Shown here piece after piece: positions 8,984-19,296 of a DNA stretch of 64,000 nt (positions are counted from its first letter, which is position 1; each line of letters opens with the position of its first letter). Source of the stretch: Streptomyces beigongshangae. Its GTDB lineage: Bacteria; Actinomycetota; Actinomycetes; Streptomycetales; Streptomycetaceae. The notes beneath the pieces are model-generated. The model made no database searches. It had not been told where the DNA came from and worked only from the letters and a program-made list of their open reading frames with translations. Made by a program: the position numbers and the translations under genes. The stretch is taken from positions 149,683 to 213,682 of the forward strand of contig NZ_JAHKJW010000006.1 in the NCBI RefSeq assembly GCF_019710745.1. The letters run 5' to 3'.

Positions 8984-9010
8984 TGCAACGCATGCAACGT
9001 ATGCAACGTG
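8984..9010 (+). repeat. 9-bp tandem repeat before topoisomerase IB
   Basis: Three copies of TGCAACGYR at 9-bp period fill 8984-9010, and a weaker fourth and fifth unit run into the leader. They lie 36 nt before the topoisomerase start. TGCA-containing repeats at near helical period could be protein binding sites or slippage products. Confidence 0.6.
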
Positions 9011-9045
9011 TGTGACACATGCGACGCGGGCGGAGGAGGTACGTG

Positions 9046-10062
9046 ATGCGGTTCCGGACGAGTGACCTCACGGGCCCGGGCTACCGGCGGCGCCGGCACG
9101 GCCGCGGTTTCGGTTACCGCGACACCGGGGGCCGGCCCCTTCCCGAGGGCCCGGAGCTGGAACGCGTACGCGCTCTCGTCATCCCGCCGGCCTGGAAGGA
9201 CGTCTGGATCTCCCCGTACCCGAACGGCCACATCCAGGCGGTGGGCACGGACGAGGCCGGCCGCCGCCAGTACCTCTACCACCCCGCCTTCCGTGAGCAG
9301 CAGGAGGCGGCCAAGCACACGCGGATCCTGGAGGTGGGCGCCGCCCTGCCGGAGGTGAGACGCCAGGTCGCCAAGGGCCTGGAGGACCGCGGCCTGACCC
9401 GGGAAAGGGTCCTCTCACTCGCCGTCCGCCTGCTCGACCTGGGCTTCTTCCGGGTCGGCGACGACCGCTACGCGAAGGCGAACGAGTCCTACGGCCTGAC
9501 GACCGTACGGCGTCACCAGGTCACCTGTCGCCGGGGCGCGGTCGGTTTCGACTACGCGGCGAAGAGCGGACGCCGCTACTGCCGGGAGATCGTCGACGAG
9601 CAGGCCCACGACATCGTCCGGGCCCTGCTGCGCCGCCGTGACGACGACGACCACCTCTTCGCCTACTACGCGTCGCGCCGCTGGCACACGATCGACGCCG
9701 CCGACCTCAACGGGCACCTGCGGGGCCTCGCGGGCCTCGACATCACCAGCAAGGACTTCCGGACCTGGCACGCCACGGTGCTGGCGGCGGTCGCGCTCGC
9801 CGTGTCGGACCCCGTCGCCGGCACCTCGCCGAGCGCCAGGAAGCGCGCGTCCGCGCGGGCGGTCCGCGAGGTGGCCGGCTACCTCGGCAACACCCCGTCG
9901 GTCTGCCGGGCCTCCTACATCAACCCGCGCCTGTTCGAGCTCTTCGACGAGGGGAGGACCATCGCCCCCGCCCTCACGTCCCTGGGCTCGGTCCCGGAGG
10001 CGGGCGGCCTGGCGACACAGGGGCCGGTGGAGGAGGCGGTACTGCGGCTGCTGAGCGAGTAG
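9046..10062 (+). CDS. DNA topoisomerase IB (poxvirus/bacterial type)
   Basis: A 338-residue type IB topoisomerase, which relaxes supercoils by a transient 3'-phosphotyrosyl bond and needs no ATP. The N-terminal domain has RGFGYRDTGGRPLPEGPEL and LVIPPAWKDVWISPYPNGHI, typical of bacterial TopIB. The catalytic domain carries LLDLGFFRVGDDRYAKANESYGLT broken here by residues around 125-150, a Lys in YAAKSGR, the ITSKDFRTWHAT segment, and the nucleophile Tyr291 in CRASYINPRLFELF. Start ATG 9046 sits 6 nt after AGGAGG (9034-9039); the in-frame GTG 9043 is too close. Length is normal for the family. Confidence 0.92.
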   Translation: MRFRTSDLTGPGYRRRRHGRGFGYRDTGGRPLPEGPELERVRALVIPPAWKDVWISPYPNGHIQAVGTDEAGRRQYLYHPAFREQQEAAKHTRILEVGAALPEVRRQVAKGLEDRGLTRERVLSLAVRLLDLGFFRVGDDRYAKANESYGLTTVRRHQVTCRRGAVGFDYAAKSGRRYCREIVDEQAHDIVRALLRRRDDDDHLFAYYASRRWHTIDAADLNGHLRGLAGLDITSKDFRTWHATVLAAVALAVSDPVAGTSPSARKRASARAVREVAGYLGNTPSVCRASYINPRLFELFDEGRTIAPALTSLGSVPEAGGLATQGPVEEAVLRLLSE

Positions 10063-10120
10063 GCCCCGCCGGTGATGAAAAGGGATGCGCCCGAATCGTT
10101 CCACCTTATATCATCCGCCG

Positions 10121-10972
10121 GTGAATATCACAGGAAAGCCATTCTTCTGCGATGTCGAGCTGGCTGAGCGAATCGAACGGGCCGAGGCGCAGCTGATCGC
10201 GAACGGAAGCACGGCCGCGCACCGCCGCAACGGGGACGGTGCGGGTTTTCTGAAACCGGTCGCGGGGGGCGTGGCCTCCTTCGCGGAGGACGCGTCGCCG
10301 CTCAACAAGGTCGCCGGGCTCGGATTCGGTGGCGTGCCCGACGAGGGCCTGCTCGACGAGGTCGAGCAGGCATTCGCCGACCGGGGCGCTCCCGTACAGG
10401 TCGAGTTGGCCCACTTGTCGGACCCGGCCGTCGGCGCCGTGTTGACGGAGCGGGGATACCGGCTCACGTCCTACGAGAACGTGCTCGGCCTGCCGCTGAC
10501 CGGAACGTACGAACGCTCCGAGGCCGAAGGGATCGAGATCCGGCTCAGTGGCGAGGAGGACTTCGAGGAATGGCTCGACGTCGTCGCGGACGGCTTCGCC
10601 CATCCCGACACGCAAGGCGTCGCCTCCCAGGAGGAGTTCTCGCGCGAGATGGTCGCCGCGGCGATCCGCGATCTGGTGGGTGCCGCCGGTGTGCGGCGGT
10701 ACAGCGCCCTGCGTGACGGCGTGGTGGTGGGAGGAGCCAGTGTCCGCCTGGCCGACGGGATCGCCCAGCTGGCGGGCGCGGCCACCGCCCCGGCCCACCG
10801 GCGCCGGGGCGTTCAGACGGCCTTCCTGGCGGCCCGGCTCGCGGACGCCGCCGCGGCGGGTTGCGATCTGGCCGTCGTCACCACACAGCCGGGCTCGAAA
10901 TCCCAGGAGAACGTACAACGACAGGGATTCCACCTGCTCTACACCCGCGCCGTACTCGTGAAACAGGCATGA
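10121..10972 (+). CDS. GNAT-family N-acetyltransferase
   Basis: About 283 residues. The C-terminal half holds the acetyl-CoA motif region (AQLAGAATAPAHRRRGVQTAFLAARLADAA) and the GNAT ending QGFHLLYTRAVLV; the N-terminal half is a degenerate GNAT-like repeat (FGGVPDEGLLDEVEQAFADRG). The substrate is unknown. The start is judged to be GTG 10121 (VNITGKPFF); it has no ribosome binding site, but TATATC/TATCAT lies 7-14 nt upstream, so the messenger may be leaderless. An ATG at 10085 is also in frame but has AAGGG only one base away. Confidence 0.75.
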   Translation: MNITGKPFFCDVELAERIERAEAQLIANGSTAAHRRNGDGAGFLKPVAGGVASFAEDASPLNKVAGLGFGGVPDEGLLDEVEQAFADRGAPVQVELAHLSDPAVGAVLTERGYRLTSYENVLGLPLTGTYERSEAEGIEIRLSGEEDFEEWLDVVADGFAHPDTQGVASQEEFSREMVAAAIRDLVGAAGVRRYSALRDGVVVGGASVRLADGIAQLAGAATAPAHRRRGVQTAFLAARLADAAAAGCDLAVVTTQPGSKSQENVQRQGFHLLYTRAVLVKQA

Positions 10973-11144
10973 GATCACGCACGATGCCCACAGCCGGTAA
11001 GTCGGTGATTCGGTGACGTGGTGATTCAGCGCTGAACGGGCGCCGTTCTTTTCGGCTGTCACCCTTTGAGCTCGTAACGGGATCTCGTCGGAGTGCTCTG
11101 GTCGGGCGTGACCGACGTGGCGATTCGTCCGTTCGGAATGGTGT

Positions 11145-11631
11145 GTGCGGCCATGGATCGTGGGCGCCGATTTACGGGCGTCGACCGGGCGGCTGCTGCC
11201 ACCCCGGCCGCAGAAGTCGCCAGACCTGCAGCCGGTGACGGATCGACTGCGCCTCCGGGGCCTTCTTTCTGTACGTGCTCCACGACGACATGGCCTGGCG
11301 ACTCCTGCCCTGGAGCTGGGATCTGGCTCGGGACGGACCTGCTGGCGACGTCTGGACCGCCGGCGGCGGGCCGGTGTCTTCGACCGGTCGCACCGCGTTC
11401 CGCTCGCCGAGCTGGATGCGGCCGGCGGACTCGACCGGTCGCGAGTGTTGTGTGGACGGCTCCCGCATCCGCGCGAAAAGGGGAGCCGACAGTGGTCCGT
11501 CACCGGTCGACCGGCGCAAGACGGGCGGCAAGCACCACTTGATCTGCGACGGACGCGGCTCCCCGCTCAAGATCGTGTCACGAGATCACAGGGTCGCGCT
11601 TTTCGAGGCGGTTGCACGGAGGAGTGAATAA
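11145..11631 (+). pseudogene. IS5-family transposase remnant, frameshifted
   Basis: Transposase-like pieces appear in different frames. One frame gives RLLPPRPQKS near the start and the next frame, from about 11275, gives DDMAWRLLPW then DGSRIRAKRGADSGPSPVDR and TGGKHHLICDGRGSPL, the conserved DDE-region segments of IS5-type transposases (DxxxxRAKK...GPSPVDR). At least one frameshift near 11260 separates them, and the C-terminal third is missing. The element is therefore dead. No terminal inverted repeats could be defined. Confidence 0.75.
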
Positions 11632-11956
11632 AACCGAATCTCACAGTATTACTGTCGGTGTGGCTTGGGTGGGATCGCATCGATCACGAGAGCGCTCGGC
11701 GGCAATGCTCCAGGACGCCATCCGGGGCTGTGCAGGTTTCCCGCGGTGCGTCCGTGCTCCGTGACCGGTGCCACATGGCCCCTTAAGCATTTCTATGTAT
11801 TTCACGAGGCCATTTGCCTGTTCCATGTGCGACGCGCGAACCAAACGTCGCCTGGATTCTCCGCGTACGTAATATGCCCGCGAAAGAAGCAGGCGATTGC
11901 GTGCGACCGCGAATCGCCGGGCAGGCACCACCCCTCTCACAGGAGTTGGCCCCTCG
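11632..11956. other. Gene-poor stretch beside the IS remnant
   Basis: No gene is supported. The first 90 bases read on the minus strand give DRCDPTQATPTVIL followed by a stop, resembling the 5' end of another transposase, so this may be a second IS scrap. The region is less GC-rich than its neighbours and should hold the promoter of the DUF3494 gene; AGGAG at 11941-11945 is that gene's likely ribosome binding site. Confidence 0.35.
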
Positions 11957-13252
11957 ATGACGCTGAATATTCCTGACGCGCCGCTACGGCGCATCATGTC
12001 GGTCTGGATCGCCGCGGTGGCGGCTGCGGTGATCGCCGCTGCCGTACTCGTGATGACGCCGACGCGCGCGCATGCCGTCGCGACCCCTGTGCCCTTGGGT
12101 ACGGCGGCCGGTTTCGGAGTGCTGGCCGGTGCGACGGTCACCAACACCGGCCCCACGGTCGTGGAAGGCCTCGACGTCGGTGTGAGCCCCGGGACGGCCA
12201 TCACCGGGTTCGCCGCGTCCGACGGAGGACCCGGCATCGTCACCGCGCCCGGCGCCCTGCACTCCGCCGACGCCGTCGCGGGCCAGGCCAAGAGCGACCT
12301 GACCACCGGGTACAACCAGGCCGCCGGACAGTCCCTGCCGGACGCGGTGTACAACGACGCCCCCCACGAGTACGGCGGCCAGACGCTGACACCGGGTCTC
12401 TACCGGGCGAACAGCTCCGCGCAGATCACTGGCACCCTCACCCTGGACGCCCAGGGCGATTCCAGTGCCGTGTGGGTGTTCCAGGTCGGCTCCACGCTGA
12501 CGACGGCGTCCGCCAGTTCGGTGAACCTCGTCAACGGCGCCTCGCCGTGCAACGTGTACTGGCAGGTGGGCAGTTCGGCCACGCTCGGCACCGATTCCAC
12601 GTTCGTGGGCACCATCCTGGCCGACACGTCGATCACCGCCACCACGGGAGCGACCGTCAACGGCCGACTGCTGGCCGACGCGGGCGGCCGCGGCGACGGC
12701 GCCGTGACGCTGGACTCCAACAGGATCTTCCTGGGGCCGTGCGCGGCCGGCGGCACCACGGGCGGCACCACGGGCGGTACCACCACGGGCGCCACGGCCG
12801 GCACCACGGGCGGTCTCGTCTCCGGCGGTCTGATCGCAGGCGCCACCACCGGTGGCACCACGGCAGGGACCACCGGTGGCACCACGGCCGGCGTCATCGG
12901 CGGCGTACCGACGGGCGGTGGAACCGGCGGCGCCCTCGGTGGCCTGGTCGCGGGTGTCACCTCCGGCGGAACCACCGGTGGGAACACGGGCGGAACCACG
13001 GGAGGCGTCTCGGGCGGCTCCATCGGTGGCGGCCACGGCAGCACGGGTGGCGGCCACGGTCATGGCGAGAGGCCGGGCAAGCCCGGTAAACCCGGTAAGC
13101 CCGGTAAGCCCGGTAAGCCCGGCGGCCACGACCACGGCGGGAAGCCGGGGGGCCACGGCGGTTACGGCGACCGGCCCGACCACCACGGCAAGCCCGGCCA
13201 CCACGAAGGACATTCCGGCGGGCACGAGAACCACCACGGGAAGTCCGCCTAG
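11957..13252 (+). CDS. Secreted DUF3494 (ice-binding-like) protein with collagen-like, His-rich tail
   Basis: A 431-residue exported protein. Residues 1-40 are a signal peptide ending THA-type at TRAHA. Residues about 45-250 are a DUF3494 domain (LGTAAGFGVLAGATVTNTGP, YNDAPHEYGGQTLTPGLYRA, AVWVFQVGSTLTTASASSVN), the beta-solenoid fold of ice-binding proteins and bacterial adhesins. Then come about 110 residues of Gly/Thr repeats (GGTTGGTTGG), five GKP triplets of collagen-like sequence encoded at 13075-13125, and a Gly/His-rich end (GHHEGHSGGHENHHG). No LPxTG sortase signal or C-terminal membrane helix is present. The His-rich tail could bind metal ions. Start ATG 11957 lies 11 nt after AGGAG. 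In a mesophilic soil genus, adhesion or surface function is likelier than ice binding. Confidence 0.8.
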   Translation: MTLNIPDAPLRRIMSVWIAAVAAAVIAAAVLVMTPTRAHAVATPVPLGTAAGFGVLAGATVTNTGPTVVEGLDVGVSPGTAITGFAASDGGPGIVTAPGALHSADAVAGQAKSDLTTGYNQAAGQSLPDAVYNDAPHEYGGQTLTPGLYRANSSAQITGTLTLDAQGDSSAVWVFQVGSTLTTASASSVNLVNGASPCNVYWQVGSSATLGTDSTFVGTILADTSITATTGATVNGRLLADAGGRGDGAVTLDSNRIFLGPCAAGGTTGGTTGGTTTGATAGTTGGLVSGGLIAGATTGGTTAGTTGGTTAGVIGGVPTGGGTGGALGGLVAGVTSGGTTGGNTGGTTGGVSGGSIGGGHGSTGGGHGHGERPGKPGKPGKPGKPGKPGGHDHGGKPGGHGGYGDRPDHHGKPGHHEGHSGGHENHHGKSA

Positions 13253-13360
13253 TTCCGGGTGAGCGGGTGAGCAGGACGGGGGCGCGCGGCGGATCGTCAT
13301 CGATTCCGCCGCGCGTCTCCCGTGAAGGCCGCGGAGAAGCGGAGAAATGGAGAAGCCTGG

Positions 13361-14134
13361 ATGGAATGGCCGGGTGGGGCCGTGCGGGGCGGAGTCGGAA
13401 CGGTGGACGCCGGCGAAGTGGACGGGCCCGGCGCCGGGTCGGCCCGGCGGGGGGACGGAAGACCTCCGGAACCGTCGAGGGCTTCGGGTCGTCCGCCCCG
13501 TCCCGTGAAGGTTCTGAGGGCGGGCACGGGAGCTACCGTCGTCCTGTGCCTGGCGACGGCCCTGCTCCATGTGTTCCTGGTGTTCTTGCACGTGGCGCCC
13601 CCGAACCCCCTCTCCCGGCAGTACAGCCGACAGATCGACGCTTGGGTTCTCCCCCTGTTCGAACAGAACTGGCGGCTCTTCGCACCGGATCCCGAGTCGG
13701 TCAACCGGCAGATCTCGGCGAGGACCGCGCACACCACTCCGGACGGTCGCGTCCAGGTGAGCGGATGGTTCGATCTGAGCGCCCTCGACAACTCCGCGGT
13801 GAAGCACCATGTCTTCCCGAGTCACTCGGCGCAGAACGCGCTGCGGCGGGCCTGGAGTTCCTACCTGGAGACGCACGGAGGCGACGACCGACCGCACTCG
13901 CAGCGGGCGCTGATGATGCAGCACTACCTGACCAACATCGCGGCGGACCGCATCACGGCCCACCGCGACGGAACCTTCGAATCCGTACAGCTACGGGTGA
14001 TCACGACACCCATCGCAGCTCCCGTTTTCGCTCCCGCTCCCGCCCCGGCCGGCCCGGGCTCGGCCACCGACGCGCCGAAGTCCGCCGAAACACGGTATCT
14101 GCCCTGGTGGAAGGTGGGCTCCCATGGAAACTGA
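13361..14134 (+). CDS. DUF5819 membrane-anchored protein (SdpA-like partner)
   Basis: A 257-residue protein: a basic/proline-rich N-terminus of about 55 residues, one membrane helix (TVVLCLATALLHVFLVFLHV) and an extracytoplasmic domain with PLSRQYSRQIDAWVLPLFEQ and NWRLFAPDPESVNRQISART, characteristic of DUF5819. Start ATG 13361 follows GGAGAAG at 5 nt; a more upstream GTG has no such site. It overlaps the HTTM gene by 11 nt. The DUF5819-HTTM pair resembles SdpA-SdpB, the membrane proteins needed to mature the Bacillus SDP toxin; no SdpC-like precursor is seen nearby, so the function stays open. Confidence 0.8.
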   Translation: MEWPGGAVRGGVGTVDAGEVDGPGAGSARRGDGRPPEPSRASGRPPRPVKVLRAGTGATVVLCLATALLHVFLVFLHVAPPNPLSRQYSRQIDAWVLPLFEQNWRLFAPDPESVNRQISARTAHTTPDGRVQVSGWFDLSALDNSAVKHHVFPSHSAQNALRRAWSSYLETHGGDDRPHSQRALMMQHYLTNIAADRITAHRDGTFESVQLRVITTPIAAPVFAPAPAPAGPGSATDAPKSAETRYLPWWKVGSHGN

Positions 14135-15278
14135 GCAGCCACTCGCGTCGTACCGGCGTATGCCCGAAGCGGCGGACAGGGGGGCGCCGCACCGTGCGAC
14201 GGAGCGGGGCGGGGCATCTGTCACCGTCCTCACCGCTCTCACCGCCCTGACCGAACGGCCCGTCGCCCTCTGCGCCGCGGCCGTTCTGCGGATCGGCTAC
14301 GGACTTCTCTACCTCGTCTTCCTGCTGCGCGAGTTTCCGCACCGCAACGAGATCTGGGGTCCCGGATCCCCGTGGACCCCCGAGCTGGCCAGGCAGCTGT
14401 TCGACCAGACGGGGTGGGTCAGTTTCCTCACCCTGTCCGACAGCCGGCCGTACTTCGAGGTCTGCTACGCGGCGGCCCTTCTCACGTCCGCCCTGTTCAT
14501 GCTGGGGTGGCGGACCAGGGTGATGTCCGTGCTCTTCGCGGTCGTGGTGGCGTCCTTCCACGCCAGGGCCATCTTCATGACCGACGGAGGAGACAACCTC
14601 ATCCTCCTGATGGCGGTGTACCTCGTCCTCACCGCGTGCGGCCGGCGCTGGTCCCTGGATGCGCGCAGAGCCCGGCAGCGAACCTTCACGGGGAGGGCCG
14701 GGACGAAGAACAGGACGGCACATCCGGGCCCAGGGCCTCTCCGGCAGCAGCTGAACGTGTCACGGCGGACCGTGACGGCAGTGCTCCACAACTGCGGTAT
14801 GTGTGTCATCGCGACCCAGGTCTGCTTCCTCTACGGATCCGCGGGGCTCTACAAGGTGCAGGGCGGCACCTGGGGCGACGGCACCGCCCTCCATTACGTC
14901 CTGAACCTCGACCTGTTCCGGCCGTGGCCCGAGCTCTCGCTGCTGGCGGACGAGTACCCCGTACCGATCGCCCTCGCCTGCTATCTGACCGTGCTGCTGC
15001 AGGTGGCCTTCCCGTTCGTGCTGTTCGGCCGGCTCAAGTACCCGGTCCTGGCCCTCCTGCTGGTCATGCACCTGGGTATCGCGGTGTTCATGGGACTTCC
15101 GCTCTTCTCCGGCGCGATGATCGTGGCGGACGCCGTGTTCCTGCCGGACCGTTTCTACCGGCACCTGGGACAGGTGGTGCGGCGCACGGGACGAGGGCTC
15201 ATGCCGACCGGGCGAAGGAGCACCGCGGACGGGAAGCCGGTACCCGTGCCGGCACAGCCCGCACCGTCCGGTCGTTGA
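14124..15278 (+). CDS. HTTM-domain membrane protein (SdpB-like)
   Basis: A 384-residue polytopic protein of the HTTM family, the membrane domain shared with vitamin K-dependent gamma-carboxylase and SdpB. Visible helices include VALCAAAVLRIGYGLLYLVF, YAAALLTSALFMLGW, VMSVLFAVVVASFHARAIFM followed by DGGDNLILLMAVYLVL, then VCFLYGSAGLYKVQGGTWGD with the conserved Lys-containing segment, and further helices to ADAVFLPDRFYRHL. Start ATG 14124 lies inside the end of the DUF5819 gene, with GAAGGTGG upstream, so translation is coupled. Role inferred: membrane partner of the DUF5819 protein, perhaps in maturation or immunity of a secreted peptide. Confidence 0.82.
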   Translation: METEQPLASYRRMPEAADRGAPHRATERGGASVTVLTALTALTERPVALCAAAVLRIGYGLLYLVFLLREFPHRNEIWGPGSPWTPELARQLFDQTGWVSFLTLSDSRPYFEVCYAAALLTSALFMLGWRTRVMSVLFAVVVASFHARAIFMTDGGDNLILLMAVYLVLTACGRRWSLDARRARQRTFTGRAGTKNRTAHPGPGPLRQQLNVSRRTVTAVLHNCGMCVIATQVCFLYGSAGLYKVQGGTWGDGTALHYVLNLDLFRPWPELSLLADEYPVPIALACYLTVLLQVAFPFVLFGRLKYPVLALLLVMHLGIAVFMGLPLFSGAMIVADAVFLPDRFYRHLGQVVRRTGRGLMPTGRRSTADGKPVPVPAQPAPSGR

Positions 15279-15377
15279 GGTTCTGGCCGGTCGTCGAGGT
15301 TCTGCGCCGTTGCCGGGCCTGTGCCGGACGCGGCGCGTGCGTTCCTCCCCCGCATGACGCATCGCACGACGGTGCGG

Positions 15378-15463
15378 TGCGCGACCTGGCGCCCACCCCG
15401 GCCGAGTGGCGCAAGTTCATCCTGCGGAGCCTGGGGGAAGCGACGTGCGAACTGTCGACCTGA
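15378..15463 (+). pseudogene. Truncated DUF397-like end
   Basis: The frame ending at TGA 15461-15463 reads VRDLAPTPAEWRKFILRSLG, like the end of a DUF397 protein (VRDSKDP...FTPAEWxxF). Its N-terminal half is absent, and the frame runs back into the HTTM gene's 3' side with no start. It overlaps the intact DUF397 start by 19 nt, the arrangement of tandem DUF397 genes, so it looks like the leftover of a former upstream copy. Confidence 0.4.
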
Positions 15464-15654
15464 CTGCCGCCTCCTGGCGCAGGAGCAGCTACAGCAACCA
15501 GGACGGCGGCGCTCGCGTCGAAGTATCCGCAGACTCCGCCGCCGCGGACGTGCCCGTGCGGGACAGCGAAGACCCGTACAGCCCGGTGCTCGTGTTTCCC
15601 GCTGCCGGCTGGACCGCCTTCATACCGGCGGCCCGGGACGGGCGGTTGAACTGA
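15445..15654 (+). CDS. DUF397 protein
   Basis: A 69-residue DUF397 protein: LTAASWRRSSYSNQDGGARV, then VPVRDSEDPYSPVLVFPAAG and WTAFI, the compact fold found beside XRE-family regulators in Streptomyces and implicated, through BldB-like partners, in developmental control. Start GTG 15445 follows GGGGGA at 15433-15438. No XRE or ATP-binding partner gene flanks it here, so it is an orphan member. It converges on katG. Confidence 0.8.
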   Translation: MRTVDLTAASWRRSSYSNQDGGARVEVSADSAAADVPVRDSEDPYSPVLVFPAAGWTAFIPAARDGRLN

Positions 15655-15670
15655 ACGGCTGAAGACGGGA

Positions 15671-15700
15671 CCCGGGCCGGTCCAGGCGGACCGGCCCGGG
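15671..15700. terminator. Bidirectional hairpin between DUF397 and katG
   Basis: Perfect 13-bp stem, CCCGGGCCGGTCC (15671-15683) and GGACCGGCCCGGG (15688-15700), with a 4-nt loop, exactly between the convergent genes ending at 15654 and 15720. Confidence 0.85.
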
Positions 15701-15719
15701 CGTCAGACCTCGGTCGGGA

Positions 15720-18423
<2,704 letters not shown>

Positions 18424-18430
18424 GGTGCTC

Positions 18431-18460
18431 AACCTACTGACAGAAACACGAACAGTTCAA
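18431..18460 (-). promoter_or_regulatory. furA promoter
   Basis: On the minus strand, TTGAAC (18460-18455) and TAGGTT (18436-18431) are spaced by 18 nt. The 7-nt gap to the ATG at 18423 puts the start of transcription at the start codon. The surrounding A+T-rich block (about 18430-18490) would also hold the FurA operator. Confidence 0.5.
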
Positions 18461-18679
18461 GTAAACGAACGATGCAAGTTTTGATGCACGGAGTTGGGGA
18501 AACGTTCGCCGCCCCGTACCGCGTTACGCCCGTCACACCGTGCGGCCCGGCCCGGTGCGGGTGGGCGCGAGCGGTTACGGTCGGTTGGCTGCGCACCGTG
18601 TCGCATTCGGCCGAACGGGTGACCATGCGCAACAATGGCCGCTACAGGCAATCAGGACGATTCAGGGCGGGGGGAGCCG

Positions 18680-19069
18680 GTGAACAGGCACGACGTCACC
18701 GATGAACAGTGGGAAGGGCTCGCCCAGGTCGTTCCTTTGCGTGGCCGCGACGCCTGGCCGTCGGCGGTGGACCACCGGTCGATGCCGGACGCGGAGACCG
18801 AGACGAGGCGCCGCTTCGTGGTCCTGCGCATCACGATCTTCGCGGACGCCCGCGAGGTCGCCGAGACCCTGATGGCGGGCATCCCGGTCCTCCTGGACCT
18901 CACCAGCGCCGAGCCGGACGTCGCCAAGCGCGTGCTCGACTTCAGCACGGGCGTGGTCTTCGGCCTCGCCAGCGGGATGCACCGGGTCGACCGGAACGTC
19001 TTCCTGCTGACCCCGCCGGGAACCGAGGTCGGGGGCCTGATGGAGGAAACCGGCATCCCCGGCATGTGA
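18680..19069 (+). CDS. SepF-like cell division protein
   Basis: A 129-residue SepF homologue. SepF binds FtsZ and tethers it to the membrane; Streptomyces carry one canonical SepF in the division cluster and extra SepF-like proteins (SflA, SflB). Seen here are RRRFVVLRITIFADAREVAE, IPVLLDLTSAEPDVAKRVLD, FSTGVVFGLASGMHRVDRNV and FLLTPPG, the conserved core. The N-terminal membrane-binding helix typical of canonical SepF is not evident, and the location beside katG rather than ftsZ marks it as one of the extra copies. Start GTG 18680 follows GGGGGAG. Confidence 0.85.
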   Translation: MNRHDVTDEQWEGLAQVVPLRGRDAWPSAVDHRSMPDAETETRRRFVVLRITIFADAREVAETLMAGIPVLLDLTSAEPDVAKRVLDFSTGVVFGLASGMHRVDRNVFLLTPPGTEVGGLMEETGIPGM

Positions 19070-19137
19070 AGCCGGCCGTACCGGGACACCGACCGGGTCA
19101 CCCTGGGTCACCCCGGGGCACCGTCGTGCCGGGGCGT

Positions 19138-19236
19138 CGACCGGGTCCCTCGATGGGCTGACCGGATCTTCCGACCGGCTGACCGGGTCCCCCGATCGGC
19201 TGACCGGGTTCCCGATCCGCTGATCCGATCCCCCGA
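19138..19236 (+). repeat. Degenerate 20-bp repeat
   Basis: Four to five imperfect copies of GACCGGGTCCCCCGATCGGCT fragments follow one another at about 20-bp spacing between the SepF-like gene and the ATPase gene. Each holds a CGATCG palindrome. No gene is present in the 227-nt gap. Confidence 0.6.
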
Positions 19237-19296
19237 TCGCGGGAAGGCCCGCGGACGAAACGGTTCGGCCTCCCGGCGGGGTCCTACCGTCCCGGT

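Noticed and set aside
12740..13130. Regular repeats that look array-like
   Set aside because: These are in-frame Gly/Thr and GKP codon repeats of the DUF3494 protein without unique spacers, so not CRISPR.
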